Below are positions 53,645-62,695 of a DNA stretch of 64,000 nt, piece by piece. How positions within the stretch are numbered: the stretch's first letter is position 1; each line of letters opens with the position of its first letter. The notes beneath the pieces are model-generated. The model did not search any database. It had not been told where the DNA came from and was given only the letters and a program-made list of their open reading frames with translations. The DNA is taken from NCBI GenBank assembly GCA_052400625.1, contig JBQTGH010000015.1; one strand, 5' to 3'. The stretch is from Thermophagus sp052400625 (GTDB taxonomy: Bacteria > Bacteroidota > Bacteroidia > Bacteroidales > Marinilabiliaceae). A program made the translations under genes and the position numbers.

Positions 53645-55408
53645 TCAAACTTTTTTATATTCTACATTCATTAATTCTAATTTGTTTTTATCATCTTGAT
53701 TAATCTCAGGAATATTAATAAATAACCTATTCATTGCCCTACTACAACCAACATAGTAAATCCGACAATCATCCTTTTCATCATCAATGTGATTCGGCCC
53801 ATCAAGTATATAGTTCCTAAAATCATCTATGTTTTCGAAATGTACAAGAGTATTTTCAAATTCAGTTCCTTTTGCACTGTGAATTGTCCTAACTAGTTCA
53901 TCGGATTTAGTGTCTACCTTTACGTAAGGAATAATTTCATTTAGGCTATGATTTTCATAAAATGTTTTGGCATTTCCTCGGCTTAAATTACTTCCAATAT
54001 TGAAACCATACTCAGCTAATACATAAGTTCTTAATTCCAAATAAAAATCTGCAATTGGTTTATTTCTATTTGCATCAATTTGTAATAACTCGATTATTTT
54101 AATTGCAAGCCTCCTTAGGCTTAGTTTTAAAACGGATGTACCACTTACTCTCCGTAAAGACTTATAAATTTCATTCAAAGCATTTTTTAAATCACCTTTT
54201 TTATGATATTTAAAGCTCATTAATAAAGAGTGTAAAAACCTTACTCTTTGCGGATTTGTATCATTCGAATACATTTCATTTAAAAGGTTTGTATTACTTA
54301 AACCTATTTGATTATTTATTTCAGAGACAGTAGTATTTTTTCTAGTTAGAATATAAAGAGGTGTATCAGGGAAATTTTCCTCAAACCAATATTTTGCATC
54401 CTGAATTTTTCCAACCAATACTTTAACAGCCTCCCCATCAGGTTGTCCCTGACCGTATTCTAGATTGATGTCGGGTCTAAGCTGATTAAGGAAGTCAATG
54501 ATACGTTTTGTTGAACGATGATTGTGATTCAATTTAAATTCAGATATTCCATCTCTTTTAAAATTAATAAAATCATCTCGCTTTGCTCCCGTAAACTTAT
54601 ATATTGATTGCGCAATATCCCCAACTACTCCTACTATCGTGTGTTGCTCAGTAATTTTTTCAATAAGCCATGTTTGTATTTCAGTTGTGTCTTGAAACTC
54701 ATCAATAAAAATATATGGGAACTTTGCTCTTATAAATTCTGCAACCCTTGGTGAACAACACAAAATGAGATAAGAAAAATACAATACATCTTCGTGATGC
54801 ATAATTCCGTCTTTCCAGTATTTTGATTTATAAACCCATAATTCACCATTTGACTTTGCAATTCTAGCACCACGATATTGCCTAATAATTAAGTTAATTT
54901 CACCATTATCAAACACATAATCAAGGCTCGATAATTCAGCAATAACTTTTGGTTTGTTTTGAGGCCAATTGTATGAAGTATATTTTTTGTCATTTAATTT
55001 TTCTATTGACTTTATCCACCTTCTAAATCTATCCCCGTGAACAATGTGCTCATCATGACCATCCAATCTAGATGTGTCAAATAATATTTCCCCATCGTCC
55101 TTTTTTTCAATCAAATAAGAAAATGGCTTGACAATGTTACGATATAAAAAGCTATGAATTGTAGATATATCAAAACGACTTTTATCACACTTTAATCGAT
55201 TCAGTATTTCTTCTGCAGCTACATTCGTATATGTAATACAAGCAATCTTGCCTGTTCTGTTTAATCTGTCAGATTCACGTAAAACCCGCTCCAAGTGTGA
55301 AATTAGCCACCTTGTCTTACCTGTACCAGGGCCTGCAAAGACTTTGAAGTGTGTCTCAATATCACTTAAGGTTGATATATGTGGTAAAGAATTAATATCA
55401 GGCATCAT
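53645..55408 (-). CDS. gajB: UvrD/Rep-like helicase, GajB-like
   Basis: 587-residue superfamily 1 helicase. Motif I AGPGTGKT (25-32), Ia TYTNVAAEEI, II DEFQD (236-240), III VGDIAQSIYKFTGA, IV HNHRST, V TIHSAKGTEF, VI YVGCSRAMNRLF. Its start overlaps the end of the OLD nuclease gene by 11 bp, the hallmark arrangement of Gabija GajA-GajB and class 2 OLD/helicase pairs. In Gabija, GajB is thought to respond to DNA ends or ssDNA made during phage infection and to work with GajA. Somewhat longer than the Bacillus GajB (about 494). Confidence 0.85.
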   Translation of the reverse strand: MMPDINSLPHISTLSDIETHFKVFAGPGTGKTRWLISHLERVLRESDRLNRTGKIACITYTNVAAEEILNRLKCDKSRFDISTIHSFLYRNIVKPFSYLIEKKDDGEILFDTSRLDGHDEHIVHGDRFRRWIKSIEKLNDKKYTSYNWPQNKPKVIAELSSLDYVFDNGEINLIIRQYRGARIAKSNGELWVYKSKYWKDGIMHHEDVLYFSYLILCCSPRVAEFIRAKFPYIFIDEFQDTTEIQTWLIEKITEQHTIVGVVGDIAQSIYKFTGAKRDDFINFKRDGISEFKLNHNHRSTKRIIDFLNQLRPDINLEYGQGQPDGEAVKVLVGKIQDAKYWFEENFPDTPLYILTRKNTTVSEINNQIGLSNTNLLNEMYSNDTNPQRVRFLHSLLMSFKYHKKGDLKNALNEIYKSLRRVSGTSVLKLSLRRLAIKIIELLQIDANRNKPIADFYLELRTYVLAEYGFNIGSNLSRGNAKTFYENHSLNEIIPYVKVDTKSDELVRTIHSAKGTEFENTLVHFENIDDFRNYILDGPNHIDDEKDDCRIYYVGCSRAMNRLFINIPEINQDDKNKLELMNVEYKKV

Positions 55409-57479
55409 TTTTTATAATTTCGGTTAATGCGTTTTCAATATAAGAAGGCACTTTAAAATCAAGCCTTCCATAATCTTTTTTGTATTTTTCTCTTAATGTT
55501 TGTTCAAAATAAAACGCATGTTGTCCTTTAGCGTTAGATACTACTGTGTAGTAAATGGCAGCAATCAATGCTTTTTTCTTTTCTGTTTCATCCTCCCAGG
55601 TACATTCCGATATGCTTTTTAGAATCCTATTTTTGTTGAGGTCTTCAATTCCGATTTTTTCTTTATATGCTTCTATAATAGCATCCAAGTTGTTCTCATA
55701 ATTTGATACTATTTGTCTAAAATTTGTATCAGTGTGTGCGCTATTTCGACTAGGGAAAGCGGCTGTAATCAGCAGTGTGGACGTTGGATTCTCCTTACAT
55801 AATTCATACTCTAATGTTTTGCCAGTCCCTTTGGGAGGATGGAATATAAATATATTGGCATACTTGTTTTCGAATTTTTCTTTTAAATCTGTAACATGTG
55901 TAGAAAGTGGTTTGCTGTTTGCTGTACCATCTAATTCAAAAGGAAAAGCTGAAATCCATTTGTTTCCTTTTTTAATTGTGGGGTCTGCATCGGTTATACA
56001 CACTACTTTTTTATTTATTGCATAAGGACTAGTTATCTTATCATATGCAAATAGTTTAAGAAAATGTTTGAATGTTCTACTATCTACACTTACAATACCA
56101 ACATATTGATTTACAAGAGAGTCTTCAATTTCTAAGTATTGGGCAAAACTTGGTATCAGTAATTGTTCCGCTAATCCTTCGACAAATAAAAGTTTATCAG
56201 CAAAAAGCATATTAGATTTTGTAGCATCTAAAAACCTCTGAACATAAATTTTTGAATCCTGATCTTCTTCAGAAAATACTTTACCCGGATAGCCAACTGC
56301 AGAATTTCCATTTATATCTTCATATAAACAAATAATGCTTTCAAGATTTATCGCAGAAGTAATATGGGTGGAATGTGAGGTTATAAAAATTTGTCGAGCT
56401 TGGTTATTTGTATTTAGGAACTTGAGGAATTTAGATTGCATTGAAGGATGTAAGTGAGCTTCGGGTTCTTCTATGGCTAGGACTGGAAAAACTTTGGCGT
56501 TATCACCCATATAATTGGATGATTCCATTTGCATTTTTGCAAGAATTAGAGCTATAAACAATAAATTGTTGTAACCTAATCCATTGTTTTTTATGGGTAA
56601 TTTAAAACCATTTTTTTCAACAATTAGCCTTAATGCAAATAGTAGTTCTTGTTCTGTTATTTCTGCATCAAAATTTGGTTCACCTCCTATATCAGCCCCT
56701 GTTTCATTTGCGTATTGGAGTATCTTATCTCTATCAATACGCTCAATTAATAGTTCAAGTAATTCCTTTGATTTTATATTAAACTCTTCCTCTCGTTGTT
56801 TTAATAGTTCAAGGTTTTCTACTGATAGGTTCTCGAATCCTTGCCCGTTTGTTAAGTCATAATCAAGAAAATAATTCAGAACATCTCTTAGTAATGTACT
56901 ATTGCCGAAGAACATTTGTCTTTCTGCATCTCTAATTGCGTCCAGAAATTGAAAATCAAACCTATCAAGATTTTCAGAATTAGCTTTTTCTTGTTTTATA
57001 GGATCACCCCCATATATTCGTGAAACATACTTTTGAAGGAATTTCTTACTTATTAGTTTTAAGCATTTCTCCTGGTCAAAACCATTTTCATTTTTACACT
57101 CTTCAATTAATTTCCTATATTCTTCATGGTGTTTTGTTGGTAACTCAAAGATGTATGTTAGTTGTGCTTGGTATTCAGGTGATTCACGAATCAACCAATC
57201 ATAAACAACATTTTTATCATCTTCCTTATCATCATGTTCATTGATAAAAACAGATATTTCAATTGAAGGAGGCTCAGAATAATCAAGATTATATTTACAA
57301 AAATCATCTATTGAAGGTTTATCCTTTAAATCCCTACCTAATACTAACTGAAGAGCTTTAATTAAATTAGTCTTACCTGAATTATTGTGTCCAATTATAA
57401 CATTTAATCCGTGATTAAATTCAATGGACAAATCTTTGAAATTCCTGTAGTTTTTAATGCTGATTCCTGATATATACAT
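55398..57479 (-). CDS. gajA: OLD-family ATPase/TOPRIM nuclease, GajA-like
   Basis: 693 residues. N-terminal ABC-type ATPase: Walker A GHNNSGKT (30-37), Walker B with IEEPEAHLHPSM (336-347), and the His switch ITSHSTH. C-terminal TOPRIM: catalytic E434 in LLFVEGLAEQLL, V-x-S-V-D in VGIVSVDSRTF, and D497-A-D499 in CITDADPT. This is a class 2 OLD nuclease. Together with the overlapping UvrD-like helicase it forms a Gabija-type anti-phage pair, in which GajA nicks DNA when nucleotide pools fall. Longer than Bacillus GajA (about 578). Confidence 0.86.
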   Translation of the reverse strand: MYISGISIKNYRNFKDLSIEFNHGLNVIIGHNNSGKTNLIKALQLVLGRDLKDKPSIDDFCKYNLDYSEPPSIEISVFINEHDDKEDDKNVVYDWLIRESPEYQAQLTYIFELPTKHHEEYRKLIEECKNENGFDQEKCLKLISKKFLQKYVSRIYGGDPIKQEKANSENLDRFDFQFLDAIRDAERQMFFGNSTLLRDVLNYFLDYDLTNGQGFENLSVENLELLKQREEEFNIKSKELLELLIERIDRDKILQYANETGADIGGEPNFDAEITEQELLFALRLIVEKNGFKLPIKNNGLGYNNLLFIALILAKMQMESSNYMGDNAKVFPVLAIEEPEAHLHPSMQSKFLKFLNTNNQARQIFITSHSTHITSAINLESIICLYEDINGNSAVGYPGKVFSEEDQDSKIYVQRFLDATKSNMLFADKLLFVEGLAEQLLIPSFAQYLEIEDSLVNQYVGIVSVDSRTFKHFLKLFAYDKITSPYAINKKVVCITDADPTIKKGNKWISAFPFELDGTANSKPLSTHVTDLKEKFENKYANIFIFHPPKGTGKTLEYELCKENPTSTLLITAAFPSRNSAHTDTNFRQIVSNYENNLDAIIEAYKEKIGIEDLNKNRILKSISECTWEDETEKKKALIAAIYYTVVSNAKGQHAFYFEQTLREKYKKDYGRLDFKVPSYIENALTEIIKNDA

Positions 57480-57649
57480 ATTCTTAATTTATTAGTTTGT
57501 AGGAGAATTATTTCTTTTCAAGTAAACGTATAAACCAGTTTATTAGCACTTTCAATCATGTTATTTGAGCACTGGGTCTTCATCAGATTATTCTATGTCA
57601 CTTCTTTCCCATGAAAACTAAGGTAATTAAATATTAAAATTTCCTGTAT

Positions 57650-57657
57650 CAAATTTA
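57650..57657 (-). promoter_or_regulatory. Possible -7 element of the Gabija-like operon
   Basis: Plus CAAATTTA reads TAAATTTG on the minus strand, an exact -7 match, but 171 bp before the gajA start and with no -33 partner. The 290 bp upstream of gajA are AT-rich and hold no gene. Confidence 0.25.
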
Positions 57658-57771
57658 AATGTCAACCTTGAATGTATTGTTTACCTTATTAAGCTAAATT
57701 AAATCACATAATTGGTTCAGAGGATATATGATTCTACTAATTTCCTATATTGATATATGTGTAAAAATTCC

Positions 57772-58842
57772 AGTTGCTTTAGTCTATGAGTTCCCCCCAA
57801 AGTCCCAAATATACTCCTGACCTGCCACCACCATTATTTGCCCCACTCCGGCAAATACCTGTTAACCGCCAAACCTTCCGGATTGATTCCTGGTCATATA
57901 AAAAATTAAAAACAATCACTTCAGAGGAGCTGTGGTGATTGGGAAGTTTTGTTATGGTTGGTTTGGTCTCCACACGGGGTTATGATTTGTTGCACAGTAA
58001 ATTTAACAAGGACATTTTTTTTATCCAAAAAAACAGATGCTTTTTAAAAAGTTAAAGTTCTATTTAGCAGTAGTTTTGAGTTAAAGAATTGCACTCCCGG
58101 CAAAGTTTTTTTGGGTGAATAAAAGTTGATAAACACGGAAGCCAGAGGCCAGAAGTCAGAAGTCAGAAGCCAGAAGCCAGAAGTCAGAGAGTCAATATTC
58201 ATAAAAAGTATACCACTTTTCCGGATGGCAGAGGATGGCTATAAATAGAAATATTTTGTTGATGGGGCTCCCCTTCTCATCTGCGTCTTCGCGTCTTTGC
58301 GTTTAATAGCACATGGCATAGCGGATGGGATGTCTTAAATCTTACATCTAAAAATCTTATATCTAACTATCTTTTGTTCAGTGCACAGGCCGAATGCGGA
58401 AAAAATGGTGCTTAGAAGTTTGTGATATAAATGGATATAAGTGGAAATAAATAGAAATATGTTGTGAATGGGACTCGCCGTCTCCTCTGCGTCTTCGCGT
58501 CTCTGCGTTTGATGGAACAGAGCTTGGGGGACAGAGCATAGTGGATGAAGCATCTAATATCTTAAATCTAATTATCTTACATCTAATAATCTATCTATAT
58601 TATGGGTTGGAGGGTGGAAAGGTGGAAGGGTTGAATGGCATTGGGTGTGAGGTTGGAGTACGGAGTGTGAGATAGCAAATTACCCGTATTTATTTTTTCT
58701 CTGCGTCTTGGCGTTGGAAGTGGGCATGAGACAGGGAAGAAATGTCTGTTTCGGAGTTGGTCTAAAGAGGGTAGAGTTACAGATGGTTAGCATTTGCCTG
58801 CCACTACTAAAACAGGATATTGAGTGCAGTTTTTTATTTTTT
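57772..58842. repeat. Left copy of the ~1.1-kb direct repeat
   Basis: From AGTTGC at 57772 to the T-rich end near 58842 this segment matches 62696-63870 in the same order and orientation. Shared blocks include CCGGATTGATTCCTG, TCCAAAAAA-CAGATG, GGTGAATAAAAGTTGATAA-like sequence, the CTCTGCGTCTTCGCG elements, GGAACAGAGCTTGGGGGACA, and a distinct closing block ending GATATTGAGTGCAG. Identity is high in the second half and lower in the first. It ends exactly at the 3' end of the RDD gene. Confidence 0.88.
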
Positions 58843-59352
58843 CGATACGATCGTTCCAATGACTTGATCATAAATAGTACGCTTCCTTGAATCTGTCCAA
58901 ATACTGATAACATAAATGGCAAAAAGTAAGAGTCCAACATAAGATACTATTCGAACCGCCGGCTCATTTTCATAATAAATAGGAGTCGGAAATATTACTC
59001 CCATATGGGCTATTTCCCAAGGCAATAATTTTAAAATTGCCCTAAACAGAGATTTTCCAAAGCCTATTTTTTGGTTTTTATTGTCTCTTACTTCTAATTT
59101 AAAGATCCTCTTCCCAAATGTTCCATTTGCTTTTTTAGAGTCAAAATAAGCGAAGTAAATCCAAACGGGGATTGAAATACTCGTCAGGACGTATAATTGC
59201 ATGTTTATGCTGCTCTGAAACCACATGTCTGTAATCCCGAAAAATTCTCTTATATGGCTTAAGATAGCCCATTGAATCATCAGCATAACTACTGCGAATG
59301 CAATAAAGCAATCAATAAAATATGCCAATGTTCTTTCAATAAAATACTTCAT
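58834..59352 (-). CDS. RDD family membrane protein
   Basis: 172 residues, three hydrophobic helices (about 8-30, 50-70, 130-152). RDD signature: an Arg in the first helix region (IERTLAYFIDCFIAF), Asp residues (AYFD) and the FGKRIFKLEVRD segment, plus a C-terminal RTIYDQVIGTIVSKK. Function unknown; members are implicated in ion transport or in membrane organisation. Alone on its transcript, with its stop inside the last bases of the left direct repeat. Confidence 0.85.
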   Translation of the reverse strand: MKYFIERTLAYFIDCFIAFAVVMLMIQWAILSHIREFFGITDMWFQSSINMQLYVLTSISIPVWIYFAYFDSKKANGTFGKRIFKLEVRDNKNQKIGFGKSLFRAILKLLPWEIAHMGVIFPTPIYYENEPAVRIVSYVGLLLFAIYVISIWTDSRKRTIYDQVIGTIVSKK

Positions 59353-60125
59353 GGTTTTCCCCTAATTATCCACAACGGTAAGTAAATGCAAAGTAGGCGA
59401 TTGCGGACTGCAACTGTTGACACCACAACGATCATGCCTATTTTGAACCCGAATAATGCATTAGGATTTCGTCGTGAGAATTAAAAGTGCAATCAATCAA
59501 GAACTTGTTGAAATGAGGCATAGCACCGCTATGGTGAATGGAAACAAGTTAGCTTGCGACTTGCTTGGCAGCAATTTTAATTCGTAATAGATTTTCTAAT
59601 GCATTTTTCGGGTTGAATATACCTTGTTACCTGTTGGCTTCATTATTTCAATTCTTATTGTCTTCATTATTTCGTTCCAACATTCTTTCATTTCAGCTCT
59701 CTGTTCAGGGCTTAATAATTTCTCATGGTAGATTCCAATTGTTGTCTTTGTCTGATTTCCAATAACTCTAATTTGGACAGTTGACATGATTATCCTGTCG
59801 CACAAAACCAATCAACTATGTTATAGGGTATGTCTTTAGCCCAATTGGAAACCTGGTCTGAGGCAGATTTTCTCAACAAATTTATCCGCTCCAGAAATCT
59901 CAACCAAAGAAAGAACCCCAAATAAAAATCCAAATTTAAACCCCCTTTTAACGGATCTCATATATTTGCCGTATCGTTTTTTGCATGCCCCACAACGTAT
60001 TGCGGTAAGACCAGGAAGGGATTGTGGACAATTAACTGTCAAGTTATACGAAAAGTTGCAGCAGGCTAAAACCTTTCGTAACCCACTTGAACCCTTTGGG
60101 GCATACCACCTATCAGGCAAAGTAC
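59353..60125. other. Gene-poor stretch between RDD and outer-membrane genes
   Basis: About 770 bp. A minus-strand reading frame of 63 codons (59596-59787, starting MSTVQIRVIGNQTK) has plausible composition but no recognised family; I leave it as a weak possibility. A nested hairpin sits at 59502-59550. Another longer minus-strand frame (59836-60120) looks random. No RNA gene recognised. Confidence 0.4.
59502..59550. repeat. Nested inverted repeat
   Basis: AACTTGTT (59502-59509) pairs with AACAAGTT (59543-59550), and inside it CACC (59524-59527) pairs with GGTG (59533-59536). The double-hairpin shape resembles ends of small mobile or REP-like elements; no partner copy is seen in the window. 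Confidence 0.45.
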
Positions 60126-60998
60126 TTATTTATTGAACCTTAATCCAACTGAAAAATCGATCCGCGTTAAGCTTTCATACTCACCTTTTTCTAATTCAAT
60201 CGTTTCTTTCTTTATTCCATCATCCCAGTCATATTCAATTAAAGTTCCTGTCAATAATGAAATCTGAAATCCTAACGATAAATTTTCTGACAGTCCAATA
60301 TCGTAGCCAACATCAAAGGATGATCCCATTGTACCACCAGTCATTTTATACTTATCAATTATTACCTTATCGTTAGAATAGCCCATATAACCTAAAGACA
60401 ATTTCATGTGAAAAGCATTTCTTTTATCATAGCTCAAAAGTCTGGTCGAAAAGGTCGGACCAATAAATGAAATTGTCAAATCATCCCTCATTTTTCCGTA
60501 AGTTCTATTACCCTCGGTATCTTCGAGATAAATATTATCTAAAGAATTTGACGACTTAAATAGATGGTATTTAAATCCAAACCCTAATATTTCAGTAAAA
60601 TAATAAGTCAAATCTCCGCCGAAATGATATCCGGATTTTAAATCTCTTACGTAATCTTTAAAATCACTCGGAACACTTTCTCCAACTTTTGCAGTTTGGT
60701 AACTATATCCTCCATTTATTGCGATTCTAAAATGTTGATAATTCTCATAACCCACAACTTTGTCTTTTGGCACTTCACTAGTTTGAAAATAATCAAATTG
60801 ATGTGTTTTAATATTTGCTACAGGTAGTAACGTACTTCTAATATCATCTTTGTGTTTAAAAGTGAAATAGATATTATCTTTTTTCACTTTCGTTATTTTA
60901 CAATTAATCGAATCCCCACTGTTAGTAACAATTAAATCCTGAGAAAACATGGAGTTAAAAACCAGGATTAGGATTTCTAGCATTAGTAATTTTCTCAT
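60126..60998 (-). CDS. Probable outer-membrane beta-barrel protein
   Basis: 290 residues with a signal peptide (MRKLLMLEILILVFNSMFSQ). The N-terminal part (about 20-90) has the DSINCKITKVKKDNIYFTFK form common in Bacteroidota secreted proteins, then alternating aromatic/Gly-rich strands (YHFGGDLTYYF, HMKLSLGYMGY, SSFDVGYDIGL, SLGFQISLLTG) and a C-terminal DFSVGLRF close to the end, which suggests an 8-10-stranded barrel. Function unknown. Overlaps the upstream lipoprotein gene by 4 bp (ATGA), so translated together. Confidence 0.65.
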   Translation of the reverse strand: MRKLLMLEILILVFNSMFSQDLIVTNSGDSINCKITKVKKDNIYFTFKHKDDIRSTLLPVANIKTHQFDYFQTSEVPKDKVVGYENYQHFRIAINGGYSYQTAKVGESVPSDFKDYVRDLKSGYHFGGDLTYYFTEILGFGFKYHLFKSSNSLDNIYLEDTEGNRTYGKMRDDLTISFIGPTFSTRLLSYDKRNAFHMKLSLGYMGYSNDKVIIDKYKMTGGTMGSSFDVGYDIGLSENLSLGFQISLLTGTLIEYDWDDGIKKETIELEKGEYESLTRIDFSVGLRFNK

Positions 60999-61717
60999 TG
61001 ATTCTTTGCTTTAAAAGATTCAAACTCCAATTTTCCGGTCTTACTATCAACCAGTTCCAATTTAGGGCGTCCAACAATAGCGCCCATTTTAATTCCACAA
61101 CGCACATAATATGTTTTACCCATCTTAACATCAATTGGCACTTCCGTTTTTCCTTCCGTTTTAGCCCATAGAGAATTCAGTCCCTCCTTTTTAATATGAA
61201 TGGTTGTTTTAAAGTTATTCCTCACCCGACAAATTACAGAATCGCCCAGGAATAAATCATAGCTAATCAATGCTCCGACACCACTGTATCTATAAACATT
61301 TATTATGGCATAATCGACATCTAACAAATCCTCTTCCTCATCTTTAGATGTATAATTTTCAATATTTTCAACTTTTAATATTTTGGCAGTAATCCTGTGG
61401 CATGTACTTCCCAGTGCAGATGGTGGCCTGTGCTTAATAATCTTAATTGCATTTCCTCCTACTTTTCTGGCTTCCAGCTTTGCTTTATCAATCACAATGT
61501 CATAACTACATTTGGAACTAAAACCTGTATCCCCAATTTTAACCTGCCCTAAAACCTCCGAATTATCAGGTTCGGATTGGTCTAATCCAATCACCAAAAT
61601 ATCTTGTTTGTAATCTATTGGTGGGTAAGACCTACTTATACTTGTTGAAATTTTGGGGTTGCATGAACTGAAAAGAATCAATGCAGAAATAATTAATAAT
61701 ACATATGATTTTTTCAT
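60995..61717 (-). CDS. Putative lipoprotein
   Basis: 240 residues with a lipoprotein signal (MKKSYVLLIISALILFSSC; lipobox LFSSC, Cys about 19). The first half has KLEARKVGGNAIKIIKH, a motif seen in small Bacteroidota lipoproteins; the second half, with MGKTYYVRCGIKMG and PKLELVDSKTGK, looks like a DUF2846-type beta domain. I do not know its function. Upstream of and coupled to the beta-barrel gene. Confidence 0.65.
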   Translation of the reverse strand: MKKSYVLLIISALILFSSCNPKISTSISRSYPPIDYKQDILVIGLDQSEPDNSEVLGQVKIGDTGFSSKCSYDIVIDKAKLEARKVGGNAIKIIKHRPPSALGSTCHRITAKILKVENIENYTSKDEEEDLLDVDYAIINVYRYSGVGALISYDLFLGDSVICRVRNNFKTTIHIKKEGLNSLWAKTEGKTEVPIDVKMGKTYYVRCGIKMGAIVGRPKLELVDSKTGKLEFESFKAKNQ

Positions 61718-61824
61718 CGCTTGTTAAATATTTATTGGTTTACTATCAATAGGTTTAATAATTACGGTGTGTTCTTTTGTGTTTTGCCTAACGGACTGCT
61801 GTATGACAGTATTTAGCACATGTT

Positions 61825-62619
61825 TTATTCCTCAATTTCAATTTTGTTCGAATCCAAATAATATGTCATTGTTTTTCCTATAGCAGGAGAGTAAACAGAA
61901 AATTTTCGTAACTCTGTAAATTGAGCATAAAGTCTAAAAGTACAGATATCGGTTGCTGTAATATACGGCGTTGTCCGTAAATGAGAATGGAAAGATGAGA
62001 TCACATTTTCCCCATTAAACTCTGCCATCGTTGGAATCATTCGGGAGTGAAATTTTTTCCAATAGGTAATATCTCCCTCTGAATTTGCTTTAAATAGGTA
62101 ATCATTCCCAATAGGTATTACTCCTATTTCAGTTGTTCCCATTATGATGTATAATTTATAACCTTCATTCTCTTTTATTAATACAAAATTGGGGTTATAG
62201 CCCCGTGGGACAGTTACATTATATTTGCTGTCTGACAATTGACTCATTATTTTCTTTTTTGATTCAAACAATTCCTTTTCTAAAGCAGTTAGTGAGGACA
62301 ATTCCATTCTAGAGATTAACGGTTTATCTAAATTATCAAATTTGTAGCGATATCTAGCGATACTTTCTTTCTGCTTTTTATCAAGATATGTTACAGTTAA
62401 AGTATCGTTAGAATGGCATACGATATAGCCTCCATAATTTTTTTTTATTTTTTTATTCGTCAGTAATAAATCCGATGAATTCCAAACGGACTTTTCATAA
62501 TTATAGATTAAATCAGCTTCCTTTAATATTGAATCAAGCTTAGCTTGAATATTCTCGTCTTGTGAAAACGAGTTTAATGAGAATAATAATGTCAAGATTA
62601 GCAATAAATGATTTTTCAT
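61825..62619 (-). CDS. Secreted protein with JAMM-like metalloprotease motif
   Basis: 264 residues, signal peptide MKNHLLLILTLLFSLNSFSQ. The middle is unremarkable. Near the C-terminus H211-S-H213-x7-T221-x2-D224 (in SSFHSHLRTTPYITATD) fits the JAMM/JAB zinc motif H-[ST]-H-x7-S-x2-D with Thr for Ser, after Glu residues that could serve as the catalytic acid. Family not recognised; enzymatic activity is a hypothesis. It is 107 bp upstream of the lipoprotein gene and may form one unit with it. Confidence 0.6.
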   Translation of the reverse strand: MKNHLLLILTLLFSLNSFSQDENIQAKLDSILKEADLIYNYEKSVWNSSDLLLTNKKIKKNYGGYIVCHSNDTLTVTYLDKKQKESIARYRYKFDNLDKPLISRMELSSLTALEKELFESKKKIMSQLSDSKYNVTVPRGYNPNFVLIKENEGYKLYIIMGTTEIGVIPIGNDYLFKANSEGDITYWKKFHSRMIPTMAEFNGENVISSFHSHLRTTPYITATDICTFRLYAQFTELRKFSVYSPAIGKTMTYYLDSNKIEIEE

Positions 62620-62695
62620 ATATTAATCAGTTTTTTTATTATTTACTACGATTATATATAGGAACCATTTGGTATTTCGAGGCACCTACCTATCA

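Noticed and set aside
58335..58553. Paired frames starting MLHP-SVPQALFHQTQRR in both direct repeats (also 63271-63489)
   Set aside because: The frame lies on the dispersed repeat core; conservation reflects recent DNA duplication rather than selection on protein.
59836..60120. 94-codon minus-strand frame between RDD and beta-barrel genes
   Set aside because: Cys/Arg/Gly-rich without domain, signal peptide or promoter; looks random.
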